Shown: positions 13,424 through 21,482 of the stretch, piece by piece
Numbering within the stretch: position 1 is the stretch's first letter
How the letters are laid out: the number at the start of each line of letters is the position of its first letter
Source of the DNA: Bacteroidota bacterium
Lineage (GTDB): Bacteria; Bacteroidota; Bacteroidia; Palsa-948
Assembly (NCBI GenBank): GCA_016213405.1
Contig: JACRAM010000107.1
Location: 1 to 34,956, forward strand
Length of the DNA stretch: 34,956 nt
Reading direction: 5' to 3'
The notes under the pieces: generated by a model
Databases searched by the model: none
Told to the model about the DNA's origin: nothing
What the model saw: the letters and a program-made list of their open reading frames with translations, nothing else
Made by a program: the position numbers and the translations under genes

Positions 13424-15316
13424 TTATTTTTTCAGAACAGGAAGCAAAATTGACGAAGCGTTGTTCGCATCATGATAGATTTTTATAGTTGACTTTATAA
13501 AATCTTTTTCATCACAGTGGTAAATGTCAAGAAACTGCTGTGGGTTGCGGTCTGCCAGGGGAAACCAGCTGCTTTGTATCTGCACCATGATGCGATGCCC
13601 TTTCTGAAAGGTGTGAGCCACATCGGGCAGTTCGTATTTTACTTCAGAGATTTTGTTGGGAACAAACGGTTCGGGCTTTTCAAAACTGTTTCTGAATTTT
13701 CCGCGCATGATTTCTCCGCGCACGAGCATCTGGTAACCACCCATTGGGTAAGGTTTGAGTTGATGAGTTGAAGAGTTGATGAGTGAAAGACTGTCGGAAT
13801 ATTTGAAGTCATTTGGAAAAACATCTATGAGCTTTACTACGAAATCTGCATCGGTGGTGGAAATACTCACAAAAAAATCTGCAATTACAGGACCCGTAAG
13901 AGTTACCTCTTCGGTGAGAATATCTGTTTTAAAAGTGAGAACATCCGTTCTTCGCGAAGCGAAACGCTGGTCGTCTGTCATATATTCTCGCGTGCGGTTT
14001 ATGTGAACATCCTCGGTGTAAGGAACAGGATGCGCAGGGTCGCTTACATATTCTTCAAAACTTTTTGTGGTGATTGGCTTTGTAAACCTCAGTGCGCTTT
14101 GTTCGTTCAGGTAGAGGGCTTTGCTTTCTACATTTTGTGGAGGCCATTCAGCAAATTGTTTCCATTTGTTTTCTCCTGTGAGAAAAACATTTACAGGAAT
14201 CAAATAAGGAACATCGCTTTGATTTTTTAAATAATAATCAAAAAAAGGCATTTCAATATTTTTATAATAGTAATCCGAAACACCTTTTCCGAATTGCACA
14301 TTTCCCAAATGGCTTCCGTCACCGCGCGCCCATCCTCCATGAAACCAAGGTCCGATTGCAAGCATGCACATTGTGTTCGGACTTTGCTTCTTGATTGTTT
14401 TGTATGTGTTCCATGTCCCCCAGCAATCTTCTGCGTCAAATAAACCTCCTGTGATGAGCAGGGCGGGTTTTACATTAAATAAAGAATACGTTACTGTGTG
14501 TGCTTTCCAGAAATCATCGTAGTTAGGATGGTTCATTTCTTCCTGCCAGAATTTCATGGTGTCGCCCATGTAATGCTTGGTGAGATTTTTCAGCGTTCCT
14601 TCTTTGAGAAAAAAATCATAGTTGTCGGCAGTAGGATAATTGAAATCCTTTCCATAATCTGTAACCGGCTTCGGGCGAGGAACTCCGAATGAATAATCAA
14701 AATCAAAACAATCCATCACGAAGAACGCACCTTTATGGTGCACATCATCGCCAAGAAACCAATCGGTAACAGGCGCCTGCGGGCTAACGGCTTTCAATGC
14801 GGGATGTCCTGACAAAGCAGCTATCGTGGAATAAAATCCCGGATAAGAAATTCCGCTTACGCCCACATTTCCGTTGTTAGATGGAATATTTTTTATCATC
14901 CAGTCAATCGCATCGTAGGTATCGCTCGCTTCGTCCACATCTTTATTTGTTTTCTTTTCCTTGATGAACGGGCGGATATCTTCATACACGCCTTCGCTCA
15001 TGTATCGCCCGCGCACATCCTGAATCACGACAATATATTTTTCCTTCAGATAAATTTTTGTGTTCCGCTCCCAGAAGGGTTTAAATTTAGTTGAACCGTA
15101 AGGCGCGCAGGAGTATGGCGTGCGCATCATCATAATGGGATGCTTTGAAGAAGAATCTTTGGGAATGTAAATTGAAGTGAAAAGTTTTATTCCATCGCGC
15201 ATGGGAATCATTTTCTCCATTTTGTAATAGTTATTTACCATCCAGACAGAATCCTGGTTCTGGGAGAAAGAGAATAAGGGGAAGAGTACAACTAAGAGTA
15301 GGAATTGTTGTTTCAT
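13424..15316 (-). CDS. CocE/NonD-family alpha/beta hydrolase (X-Pro dipeptidyl-peptidase/acylase type)
   Basis: 630 residues with a signal peptide (MKQQFLLLVVLFPLFSFSQ). The N-terminal hydrolase domain shows MIPMRDGIKLFTSIYIPKD, IVVIQDVRGRYMSEG, and the nucleophile motif VGVSGISYPGFYS (Ser at about residue 154). A catalytic Asp lies in GGLFDAEDCWG and a His in IGPWFHGGW. The C-terminal part (about 400-630) is the beta-sandwich of the PepX C-terminal kind. Relatives cleave acyl groups from amino-acid esters, cocaine, glutaryl-cephalosporins or peptides, so the substrate cannot be read from sequence. Probably periplasmic. An in-frame tract SLINSSTHQLKPYP in the C-terminal domain coincides with a GAGTTGATGAGTT repeat. 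Confidence 0.9.
   Translation of the reverse strand: MKQQFLLLVVLFPLFSFSQNQDSVWMVNNYYKMEKMIPMRDGIKLFTSIYIPKDSSSKHPIMMMRTPYSCAPYGSTKFKPFWERNTKIYLKEKYIVVIQDVRGRYMSEGVYEDIRPFIKEKKTNKDVDEASDTYDAIDWMIKNIPSNNGNVGVSGISYPGFYSTIAALSGHPALKAVSPQAPVTDWFLGDDVHHKGAFFVMDCFDFDYSFGVPRPKPVTDYGKDFNYPTADNYDFFLKEGTLKNLTKHYMGDTMKFWQEEMNHPNYDDFWKAHTVTYSLFNVKPALLITGGLFDAEDCWGTWNTYKTIKKQSPNTMCMLAIGPWFHGGWARGDGSHLGNVQFGKGVSDYYYKNIEMPFFDYYLKNQSDVPYLIPVNVFLTGENKWKQFAEWPPQNVESKALYLNEQSALRFTKPITTKSFEEYVSDPAHPVPYTEDVHINRTREYMTDDQRFASRRTDVLTFKTDILTEEVTLTGPVIADFFVSISTTDADFVVKLIDVFPNDFKYSDSLSLINSSTHQLKPYPMGGYQMLVRGEIMRGKFRNSFEKPEPFVPNKISEVKYELPDVAHTFQKGHRIMVQIQSSWFPLADRNPQQFLDIYHCDEKDFIKSTIKIYHDANNASSILLPVLKK
13753..13789. repeat. 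TTGATGAGTTGAAGAG repeat inside the CocE-like gene
   Basis: The tract TTGAGTTGATGAGTTGAAGA followed by GTTGATGAGTGAAAGAC is low-complexity and repeats GAGTTGATGAGT. It encodes SLSLINSSTHQL in the hydrolase. It looks like a short multicopy repeat captured in the coding frame, but with only this copy in the window the claim is tentative. Confidence 0.4.
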
Positions 15317-15392
15317 ATCAGGTGTAATTCTATCGATTTTTTTTGATAAAGAACAAAGTAAAAAAATATTTTAACAACACGCATGAATTTCC

Positions 15393-15400
15393 TACCTTTA
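15393..15400 (+). promoter_or_regulatory. -7-like box before siaC
   Basis: TACCTTTA differs from TAnnTTTG only at the last base and is 15 bases before the ATG at 15415. It lies in the 98-base divergent region shared with the CocE-like gene. Confidence 0.3.
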
Positions 15401-15414
15401 CTTATTGAATATAA

Positions 15415-15792
15415 ATGGAACCGCTTAAAATAAAACCAACGCCCACCTCGCTCGAAATTATTTTGGATGCAGAGGCAGGAAAACTTTCTTTCTCCGGTCG
15501 TTCTATTCCCGAACACGGCATGGATTTTTTTCAACCGGTGATTGACTGGTTGAATGCGTATGCCCAAAGCAGCGATACAAAAGAAACAGAGTGTGCTTTT
15601 AAATTTGAATATTTTAATTCAGCTTCGCGGAAATGCCTGATAGAAATTTTTAAAATACTTTTAGCCATCCATCGAAAGGGATGTCCGGTAAAAATAGTAT
15701 GGGAATATGAAGAGGATGATGCCGGCATGAAGGAAATGGGCGAGGAGTATGAAGCCTTATTCAATCTGAAATTTCGATTTGTCCCTTATTAA
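15415..15792 (+). CDS. SiaC-type regulatory phosphoprotein (DUF1987)
   Basis: 125 residues matching the DUF1987/SiaC family in length and pattern: IKPTPTSLEIILDAEAGKLS, FSGRSIPEHGMDFFQPVIDW, FKFEYFNSASRKCLIEIFKI and GCPVKIVWEYEEDDAGMKEMG. In Pseudomonas, SiaC is phosphorylated by SiaB and binds the diguanylate cyclase SiaD. The Ser/Ala/Ser stretch FNSASRKC is the usual place of the phosphorylated residue in the family. No SiaB-like kinase, SiaA-like phosphatase or GGDEF gene is in the window, so here it is an orphan. Convergent with lpxD, with 14 bases between stops. Confidence 0.85.
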   Translation: MEPLKIKPTPTSLEIILDAEAGKLSFSGRSIPEHGMDFFQPVIDWLNAYAQSSDTKETECAFKFEYFNSASRKCLIEIFKILLAIHRKGCPVKIVWEYEEDDAGMKEMGEEYEALFNLKFRFVPY

Positions 15793-15806
15793 AAACCTGT
15801 GAAGGA

Positions 15807-16832
15807 TTAATGCTGGTTTCCGGACTTTCTTTTCTCTAGTTTCTCAATCCGCTCAACAATATTTTCCAGGTTACGAAAATGAATATATGCTTTTCTGTAT
15901 TTATTTACTTCAAAGGCAGGGGAACCAAGATAAGCATTGCCTTTTTTAACGATGCTTTTTGAAATTCCCGCTTGTGCGGCAAGAATGGTATTGTCTGCAA
16001 TGGTCAGATGCCCAACCACTCCCACTTGTCCGCTGAGCATGCAGTTGCTTCCAATCTTGGTTGAACCCGCCACCACGCAATTTGCCGCTATGTAAGTGTT
16101 GGCGCCAATCTCCACATTGTGTGCGATGTGAATGAGGTTGTCGAACTTTACTCCTTTGCGCAGAATGGTGGAGCCGAGCGTAGCTCTGTCTATAGCACAG
16201 TTAGCGCCAATCTCCACATCATCTTCGATTACTACATTTCCTATCTGCGGAATTTTCTTTTGAGCTTCAAGCGCAAAGCGGAAGCCATCGCTGCCAATCA
16301 CGGTTCCTGAATGAATGATGCAGTTCTTTCCGATGATGTTGTCAGAATAAATTTTTACTCCAGCAAATAAAGTAGTGTTATCACCAATCACCGAATTATC
16401 GCCTACATAAACTTGCGGATAAATTTTTACATTGTTTCCGATATTCACATTTTCTCCTATTGCGGAAAATTCTCCCACATATGTATTGCTTCCGAGTTTG
16501 GCGGAATCAGAAATAAAAGAGTGCTTTGAGATTCCGGTTTTGTTCTGCTTGATTTTGTTGTACTGCTCCAAAAGTTTCGCAAAAGCATTTTCAGCGCTGT
16601 CAACCCGTATGAGTGTTGCGCTGATGGGGGAGGTGGGAACAAAATCTTTATTCACAATCACTACCGATGCTTTGGTGGAATAAATATACTGAGTGTATTT
16701 CGGATTGGCAAGAAATGAAACAGAACATGCTTCTCCTTCTTCAATCTTTGAAAGTTTGTTCACTTTCACATCCGGGTTGCCTTCTGTTTTTCCGTTCAGC
16801 AGTTCAGAAATTTGTTTTGCTGTGAATTCCAT
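15807..16832 (-). CDS. lpxD: UDP-3-O-(3-hydroxyacyl)glucosamine N-acyltransferase
   Basis: 341 residues, the usual LpxD length. It transfers a 3-hydroxyacyl chain from ACP to the 2-amino group of UDP-3-O-acyl-glucosamine in lipid A synthesis. The N-terminal uridine-binding domain (FTAKQISELLNGKTEGNPDV, CSVSFLANPKY) is followed by a left-handed beta helix of hexapeptide repeats (IGENVNIGNNVKIYPQVYVG and so on). It contains IGSDGFRF, the catalytic region FDNLIHIAHNVEIG (His near residue 237) and QVGVVGHLTI. It ends in a helix (FRNLENIVERIEKLEKR). It is encoded alone here; lpxC and fabZ, often linked in Bacteroidota, are not adjacent. Confidence 0.95.
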   Translation of the reverse strand: MEFTAKQISELLNGKTEGNPDVKVNKLSKIEEGEACSVSFLANPKYTQYIYSTKASVVIVNKDFVPTSPISATLIRVDSAENAFAKLLEQYNKIKQNKTGISKHSFISDSAKLGSNTYVGEFSAIGENVNIGNNVKIYPQVYVGDNSVIGDNTTLFAGVKIYSDNIIGKNCIIHSGTVIGSDGFRFALEAQKKIPQIGNVVIEDDVEIGANCAIDRATLGSTILRKGVKFDNLIHIAHNVEIGANTYIAANCVVAGSTKIGSNCMLSGQVGVVGHLTIADNTILAAQAGISKSIVKKGNAYLGSPAFEVNKYRKAYIHFRNLENIVERIEKLEKRKSGNQH

Positions 16833-16938
16833 TTTGATGGGATTATGAATATTGCTGCAAGATTAACAAAAAAGCCCGAAAGAATTTTTCCTTTCGACTT
16901 TTATCTTGCCCATCACATAGTGACTATGTGCTGGGGTA

Positions 16939-16977
16939 GTTATCCGTGATTACTATTTTATCTGTCGTAATTACCAT
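16939..16977 (-). pseudogene. Relic of a T9SS C-terminal sorting domain end
   Basis: On the minus strand these bases read MVITTDKIVITDN, very close to the last residues IITADKLVITDN of the T9SS cargo gene at 32104. At DNA level 16938-16975 matches 32106-32143 in about 29 of 38 positions. There is no upstream signal peptide or YPNP motif, so it looks like a cut-off tail of a former cargo gene in the lpxD-pseudouridine synthase divergent gap (16833-17043). The rest of that gap holds only an imperfect hairpin near 16871-16900 and a promoter box. Confidence 0.55.
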
Positions 16978-17029
16978 GTTTGATTCCAAAATAATCTGCC
17001 TGCATCCAAAAAGTTGTTTGCCTTTAGTA

Positions 17030-17037
17030 TATCTTTG
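17030..17037 (+). promoter_or_regulatory. -7 box before the pseudouridine synthase gene
   Basis: TATCTTTG matches TAnnTTTG and lies 6 bases before the ATG at 17044, implying a nearly leaderless transcript if used. This supports 17044 rather than the in-frame ATG at 17014 as the start. Confidence 0.5.
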
Positions 17038-17043
17038 CCCCTT

Positions 17044-18237
17044 ATGAAAAAACATTTCAATAAAAGAAAATTTGAATCCAGCCCGAAAAGAGAGGGCGAT
17101 CGAAGAAAAGAGTATAGCGATAAGCGTGCTCGCCCCACTGAACGAGGTCAGTCGTTCGGACGGGAATGGAAAAAAGGAATTCAGCACAGCGATAATAGCG
17201 AACAGCGTGGTGGCGGCTATGGAGAAAGAAGAAATGATAGAGATAAAGAAAAAAGATTTCCTGAAAAGCGTGAATGGAAGAAAGATAATGAACGTCACAA
17301 TGATAAAGAAAATCGAAAAACCGGATATGCAAACAGTAATACGAATGAGCGAAGCGATGGAAAAAAGCCATGGAAAAAGTCAGGCAGCTGGAGCGGGAAC
17401 AGGAACAAGTATGGCGGAAGAAAACCTTATGACAAAAAACGTGATGATAATATTAAAAAAGCATTTGAGAAAAGTGAAAGGAATTCTCCCAAAACTCCGA
17501 ACTCCGAACTCCGAACTCCGAGCTCCGAGCTCATCCGCCTCAATAAATATCTATCCAATGCCGGCATCTGCTCAAGAAGAGAAGCAGATAAATATATTTC
17601 TGCAGGCGTAGTCACCGTGAACGGAAAAATAATTACCGAACTCGGCTATAAAGTCTCTCCCAGCGATAAAGTTCAGTTTGGCGGAAATAAAGTGCATAAA
17701 GAAAAAACAGTTTACATTCTCCTCAACAAACCCAAGGGCTACATCACCACCTGCGATGATCCCCATGAGCGCGATACTGTGATGGATCTGATCAAAGAAG
17801 TTCAGGAACGCGTTTATCCTGTAGGAAGATTGGACAGGCACACATCAGGATTACTTCTTCTCACCAACGATGGCGAACTCGCCAAAGTGCTCATGCACCC
17901 CAAATATCAGGTGCCGAAAGTTTATCATGTTGAATTGGATAAACCACTCCGCGTTGACGACCTTGATAAAATCCGTATAGGTATTGAACTGGAAGACGGT
18001 TTTATCAAACCCGATGACATAGCGTATGTGGATGGTGCAGCAACAAAAAAGGAAATAGGCATCGAAATTCATTCCGGCAGAAACCGGATCGTGCGCAGAA
18101 TTTTTGAATCACTCGGCTATATAGTAATGAAACTTGACCGCGTGTTTTACGCTGGACTTACAAAGAAAACTCTTTCCCGAGGCAAATGGCGCTTCCTTGC
18201 GGATAACGAGGTGAGGATGCTGAAGCGCAACAAATAA
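17044..18237 (+). CDS. RsuA/RluB-family rRNA pseudouridine synthase with long basic N-terminal tail
   Basis: 397 residues from the ATG at 17044. Residues 1-155 are a disordered, very basic, Arg/Lys/Gly/Ser-rich region (ERGQSFGREWKKG, RNKYGGRKPYDKKRDD), common in Bacteroidota members of this family. Then an S4 RNA-binding domain (IRLNKYLSNAGICSRREADK) at about 161-205, and the catalytic domain with VYPVGRLDRHTSGLLLLTND, where Asp264 is the nucleophile, plus HPKYQVPKVYHVEL and GRNRIVRRIFESLGY. It isomerises a uridine in rRNA; RluB (23S) is more likely than RsuA, but the site cannot be fixed from sequence. The linker between tail and S4 domain contains a 7-bp tandem repeat. Confidence 0.92.
   Translation: MKKHFNKRKFESSPKREGDRRKEYSDKRARPTERGQSFGREWKKGIQHSDNSEQRGGGYGERRNDRDKEKRFPEKREWKKDNERHNDKENRKTGYANSNTNERSDGKKPWKKSGSWSGNRNKYGGRKPYDKKRDDNIKKAFEKSERNSPKTPNSELRTPSSELIRLNKYLSNAGICSRREADKYISAGVVTVNGKIITELGYKVSPSDKVQFGGNKVHKEKTVYILLNKPKGYITTCDDPHERDTVMDLIKEVQERVYPVGRLDRHTSGLLLLTNDGELAKVLMHPKYQVPKVYHVELDKPLRVDDLDKIRIGIELEDGFIKPDDIAYVDGAATKKEIGIEIHSGRNRIVRRIFESLGYIVMKLDRVFYAGLTKKTLSRGKWRFLADNEVRMLKRNK
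17494..17533 (+). repeat. Tandem 7-bp repeat (ACTCCGA) in coding sequence
   Basis: Four ACTCCGA units are followed by two GCTCCGA-like units. As 7 is not a multiple of 3, each unit is read in a different frame, giving TPNSELRTPSSEL. It sits in the flexible linker of the pseudouridine synthase, where length change is harmless, provided the total stays in frame. Confidence 0.85.
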
Positions 18238-18363
18238 TTCTGCCTGCATCAGTTGTTATCAGATTGAATAGGCTGTTCAAATATATTTTCTCACTTATCG
18301 TTGTGGAGAAATAAAAACCTTCATTCATAATTATCTTTTTCTTTTTCACAACTTTGCATCCCA

Positions 18364-20988
18364 ATGAAAACCCTCAAGCGCATATTTATTACACTGCTCG
18401 TTTTATTTTTTCTCATTGTCGGAACATTACTGGTAATAACCTTTGCCTATGAAAACGAAGTGAAAGACTACATGATTCAGCAACTGAACAAAAATCTGAA
18501 AACAAAAGTGATGGTTGATCCGAAAGACATTAAACTTTCTCTTCTGAAAAATTTCCCCTATGCATCTCTTGATTTTAAGAACGTAACAATGCTCGAGTCG
18601 CCTATAGGAAAATCAACATCTGGAAAAAGCGGCAAGCAGTCATTTATGAAGATTGATACTTTGTTCATTGCCGGAGATGTTTCTCTTCGTTTTAATGTAT
18701 GGGACATTATCACAAAAAAATACAATGTAAAAAAAGTCTCTGCGGAGAACGGAAAAATTAAACTCAGAAAAGGAATTGACGGTTCTGTGAACTGGGATAT
18801 CTGGAAAGGAAGCGCTGACACAACTTCCTCTTCAACAGACGAATCAGTTTTTAATCTTGAAAAGTTTCAAATAGATAATATTGTCTTTACGTATCGTGAT
18901 TACAAAAACAACTCTGATATTTCCTGCGTCATTCACAGCGGAATAGCGGGCGGAGAGTTTACGAGTAAGAACTATGATTTATCCATCAAAGGAGATTTGC
19001 TCGTTAATCACTTCAATCTTGACAGCGTGAATTATCTTGCTGACAAGCCGGTGAAAATGGACTTGAATCTTTCTGTGGACAATGAAAAAAATAGTTATCA
19101 GTTCAGCGATGCGCTGGTATATGTTTCTGATTTGAAAATTTCTGTCGAGGGAAAATATACTGACAGTAATCCATCGTATGTAGATGTTTTTCTGAAAGGA
19201 AAAGATATGGATGTTCAGTCCGTTCTGTCCCTGCTCCCTGAGAAATATCACAAACATATAAGCGATTATGACAGCGATGGAGAGTTTTACTGCAATGCAC
19301 ACATCAATGGAAAATGGGATGAATCAATTTCTCCCGAAATAAAAGCAGATTTTGGAATAACCCAGGCTGAAATTACGCAATTAAGTTCAGGCATTGTTTT
19401 GAAAGAGGTCCATATGCTTGGAAATTATTACGCATCATCAGCTAAAGATTTTCTTGAATTAAAAACTTTTTCTGCTTCATTGGTGAACGGAACGCTATCC
19501 GGGAATTTCCGTATGGATAATTTTGCTTCACCTTTTGTCAGCACAATGATAAAGGCAAATCTTCCTCTGGAAGATGTGAGGCATCTCCTGAAAACAGATA
19601 CACTTTGGAATTATCCTATTGAATCTCTATCAGGCATTATGAAAATTAATATGGAATATAAAGGGACGCTGAGTAATTCCGGAAAGTATAAGAAATCAGA
19701 TTTTGAAAAAATGAACCTAGCCGGTGACATGATGCTTGAAGATGCGGGAATGAAAATTAAAAACTCAACGCTCGCTTTTGACAGCATCAACGGTTCGTTT
19801 GTGCTGAACGACAATGATATTGAAGTAAATTCATTTTCAGGAAAAACCCCGAAGAGTGATTTCTATCTGAAAGGATTTCTGAAAAATATCCTTGCTTATA
19901 CGTTAGTTGATGATGCAGATATTAATGTAGATGCTGATTTTCAATCCGGCAATCTTGACCTCAACGAATTTCTGGTGAACCAGAGCGCAACCACCAAACG
20001 AGATACGGTGTACCGAATCCATTTTTCTCCAAACGTTAACTTCAATCTGAACAGCAATATCGGTCACTTATCTTTTCGAAAATTTGAAGCAGAAAACATT
20101 CGCGGAACATTTCAATTGAGAAATCAAAAGCTAATTGCCGATCCCATTTCTTTTTCCACAATGGATGGAACAATTACCGCCAGCGGAATGCTTGACGGAA
20201 GAATGGATAGCACAATTTTGGCTACTTGTGACGCGAATCTTAATAATCTTAATATCAGTAAGTTGTTTTATCAGTTTGAAGACTTTAATCAATCTACCAT
20301 GACACACCAGAATCTGCGCGGAGTTGGAACTGCCAGCGTTCAATTTGCTTCAGTGATGAATCCGGATTTAACAATTGATTTGAACCGGATTTATGTGCGA
20401 AGTAATATGACTATTGAACGCGGAGAGCTCATAAACTTTGAACCGATGAAAGCCCTTTCAAAATATATTTCTGTGAATGAACTGGAAGACATCAAATTTT
20501 CCACTCTGCAAAACCAGATCGAAATAAAAGATCAAAAAATATTTATTCCGAAGATGGATATTCACTCAAATGCGCTTGATGTTACCATGTTCGGTTCACA
20601 TACTTTTAATAACGAAATTGATTATCACTTCAAAGTCCTGATGTCGGACGTGCTTTTTAATAAGGCTAAGAAAGCGAAAAAGGAAAATGATGAATTTGGA
20701 GTGGTGGAAGATGACAAGGAGGAAAAAACCAGTTTGTTTCTTTCAATGACCGGAACGGTAGATAACCCCGTCATCAAATATGACAAGCAGGGTGCAAAGC
20801 AAAATCTTAAAGAGAATATAATTGAAGAGAAACACTCTCTTAAACAAATCCTCAGAGAAGAGTTTGGCTTGTTTAAGAAGGATACAACCCTTAATAAAAA
20901 AGACAAACCCAAAGACGATGGAAAATTTATCATTAAATGGGATGAGGATGAAAAAGAAAAGGATAAGAAAGAAGATGATGACTTTTAA
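18364..20988 (+). CDS. AsmA-family large envelope protein
   Basis: 874 residues. One N-terminal membrane helix (RIFITLLVLFFLIVGTLLVI) is followed by the AsmA start pattern YMIQQLNKNLKTKVMVDPKD and IKLSLLKNFPYASLDFKNVT. The long beta-rich middle is typical of AsmA/TamB-like bridge proteins that move lipids between the membranes. Near 600-800 comes the AsmA C-terminal region (NVNFNLNSNIGHLSFRKFEA, NLRGVGTASVQFAS, NRIYVRSNMTIERGELINFE). The end is a charged, probably disordered tail rich in Lys and Asp. It is anchored in the inner membrane with most of the chain in the periplasm. The next gene starts 30 bases downstream. The role in outer-membrane lipid balance is inferred from the family. Confidence 0.88.
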   Translation: MKTLKRIFITLLVLFFLIVGTLLVITFAYENEVKDYMIQQLNKNLKTKVMVDPKDIKLSLLKNFPYASLDFKNVTMLESPIGKSTSGKSGKQSFMKIDTLFIAGDVSLRFNVWDIITKKYNVKKVSAENGKIKLRKGIDGSVNWDIWKGSADTTSSSTDESVFNLEKFQIDNIVFTYRDYKNNSDISCVIHSGIAGGEFTSKNYDLSIKGDLLVNHFNLDSVNYLADKPVKMDLNLSVDNEKNSYQFSDALVYVSDLKISVEGKYTDSNPSYVDVFLKGKDMDVQSVLSLLPEKYHKHISDYDSDGEFYCNAHINGKWDESISPEIKADFGITQAEITQLSSGIVLKEVHMLGNYYASSAKDFLELKTFSASLVNGTLSGNFRMDNFASPFVSTMIKANLPLEDVRHLLKTDTLWNYPIESLSGIMKINMEYKGTLSNSGKYKKSDFEKMNLAGDMMLEDAGMKIKNSTLAFDSINGSFVLNDNDIEVNSFSGKTPKSDFYLKGFLKNILAYTLVDDADINVDADFQSGNLDLNEFLVNQSATTKRDTVYRIHFSPNVNFNLNSNIGHLSFRKFEAENIRGTFQLRNQKLIADPISFSTMDGTITASGMLDGRMDSTILATCDANLNNLNISKLFYQFEDFNQSTMTHQNLRGVGTASVQFASVMNPDLTIDLNRIYVRSNMTIERGELINFEPMKALSKYISVNELEDIKFSTLQNQIEIKDQKIFIPKMDIHSNALDVTMFGSHTFNNEIDYHFKVLMSDVLFNKAKKAKKENDEFGVVEDDKEEKTSLFLSMTGTVDNPVIKYDKQGAKQNLKENIIEEKHSLKQILREEFGLFKKDTTLNKKDKPKDDGKFIIKWDEDEKEKDKKEDDDF

Positions 20989-21018
20989 TTTTTATATTTG
21001 CGTATAAAAAAAATCAAC

Positions 21019-21420
21019 ATGAAAAAATCAATCTTCATTTCGTTTCTCATCTTTGCTTCTTCTGCATTTGTTTTTGCGCAAGAGCAAAAAATGATAGCGC
21101 CTCCTCAATTCACCAAAGCAGAACTACTTGCTTTCAGTGATTTGAAAGCCATTCTTTCAGCAATTAATAAAGGGCAGGATTATTCAAAGTTTATCGTTCG
21201 GAATTTTAATCTTACTACGACCATCACCAATGCCGATAAGACCACCACTAAACTTTCTGAGATGGGACCTAGCGGGGTGTGGAGTGAGAAACAAAAAACC
21301 ATGATTGAAAAGTATGCAAAGAAAGATGTAATCTTCACTCTCGAAAATATCATTATGATTGAAGGCGCTAAAAAAGGAATTATCAATCAGCCATCTGTTT
21401 CTTTCTCAATTAAAGAATAA
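21019..21420 (+). CDS. Small secreted protein of unknown function
   Basis: 133 residues from ATG 21019, chosen because it gives a typical signal peptide (MKKSIFISFLIFASSAFVFA) cut before QEQK; an upstream in-frame ATG at 20998 would add only seven residues. The mature protein has a helix (FTKAELLAFSDLKAILSAIN), a Thr-rich strand (FNLTTTITNADKTTTKLSE) and a C-terminal beta segment. The pattern 'SEMGPSGVWSEKQKTMIEKY' looks conserved but I do not recognise a family. It is placed between the AsmA-like gene and the histidine kinase on the same strand, so it may be an envelope or periplasmic factor. Confidence 0.75.
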   Translation: MKKSIFISFLIFASSAFVFAQEQKMIAPPQFTKAELLAFSDLKAILSAINKGQDYSKFIVRNFNLTTTITNADKTTTKLSEMGPSGVWSEKQKTMIEKYAKKDVIFTLENIIMIEGAKKGIINQPSVSFSIKE

Positions 21421-21482
21421 TTTTTCACTGATTTCTCTTTCTTTTCTATTCGTATATTCGTAGGGATTAGTTATTTGCACCC

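Noticed and set aside
17072-17611. Plus-strand open frame of 179 codons overlapping the pseudouridine synthase gene.
   Set aside because: It is the +1 shadow of the Lys/Arg-rich tail region; base composition there keeps alternative frames open.
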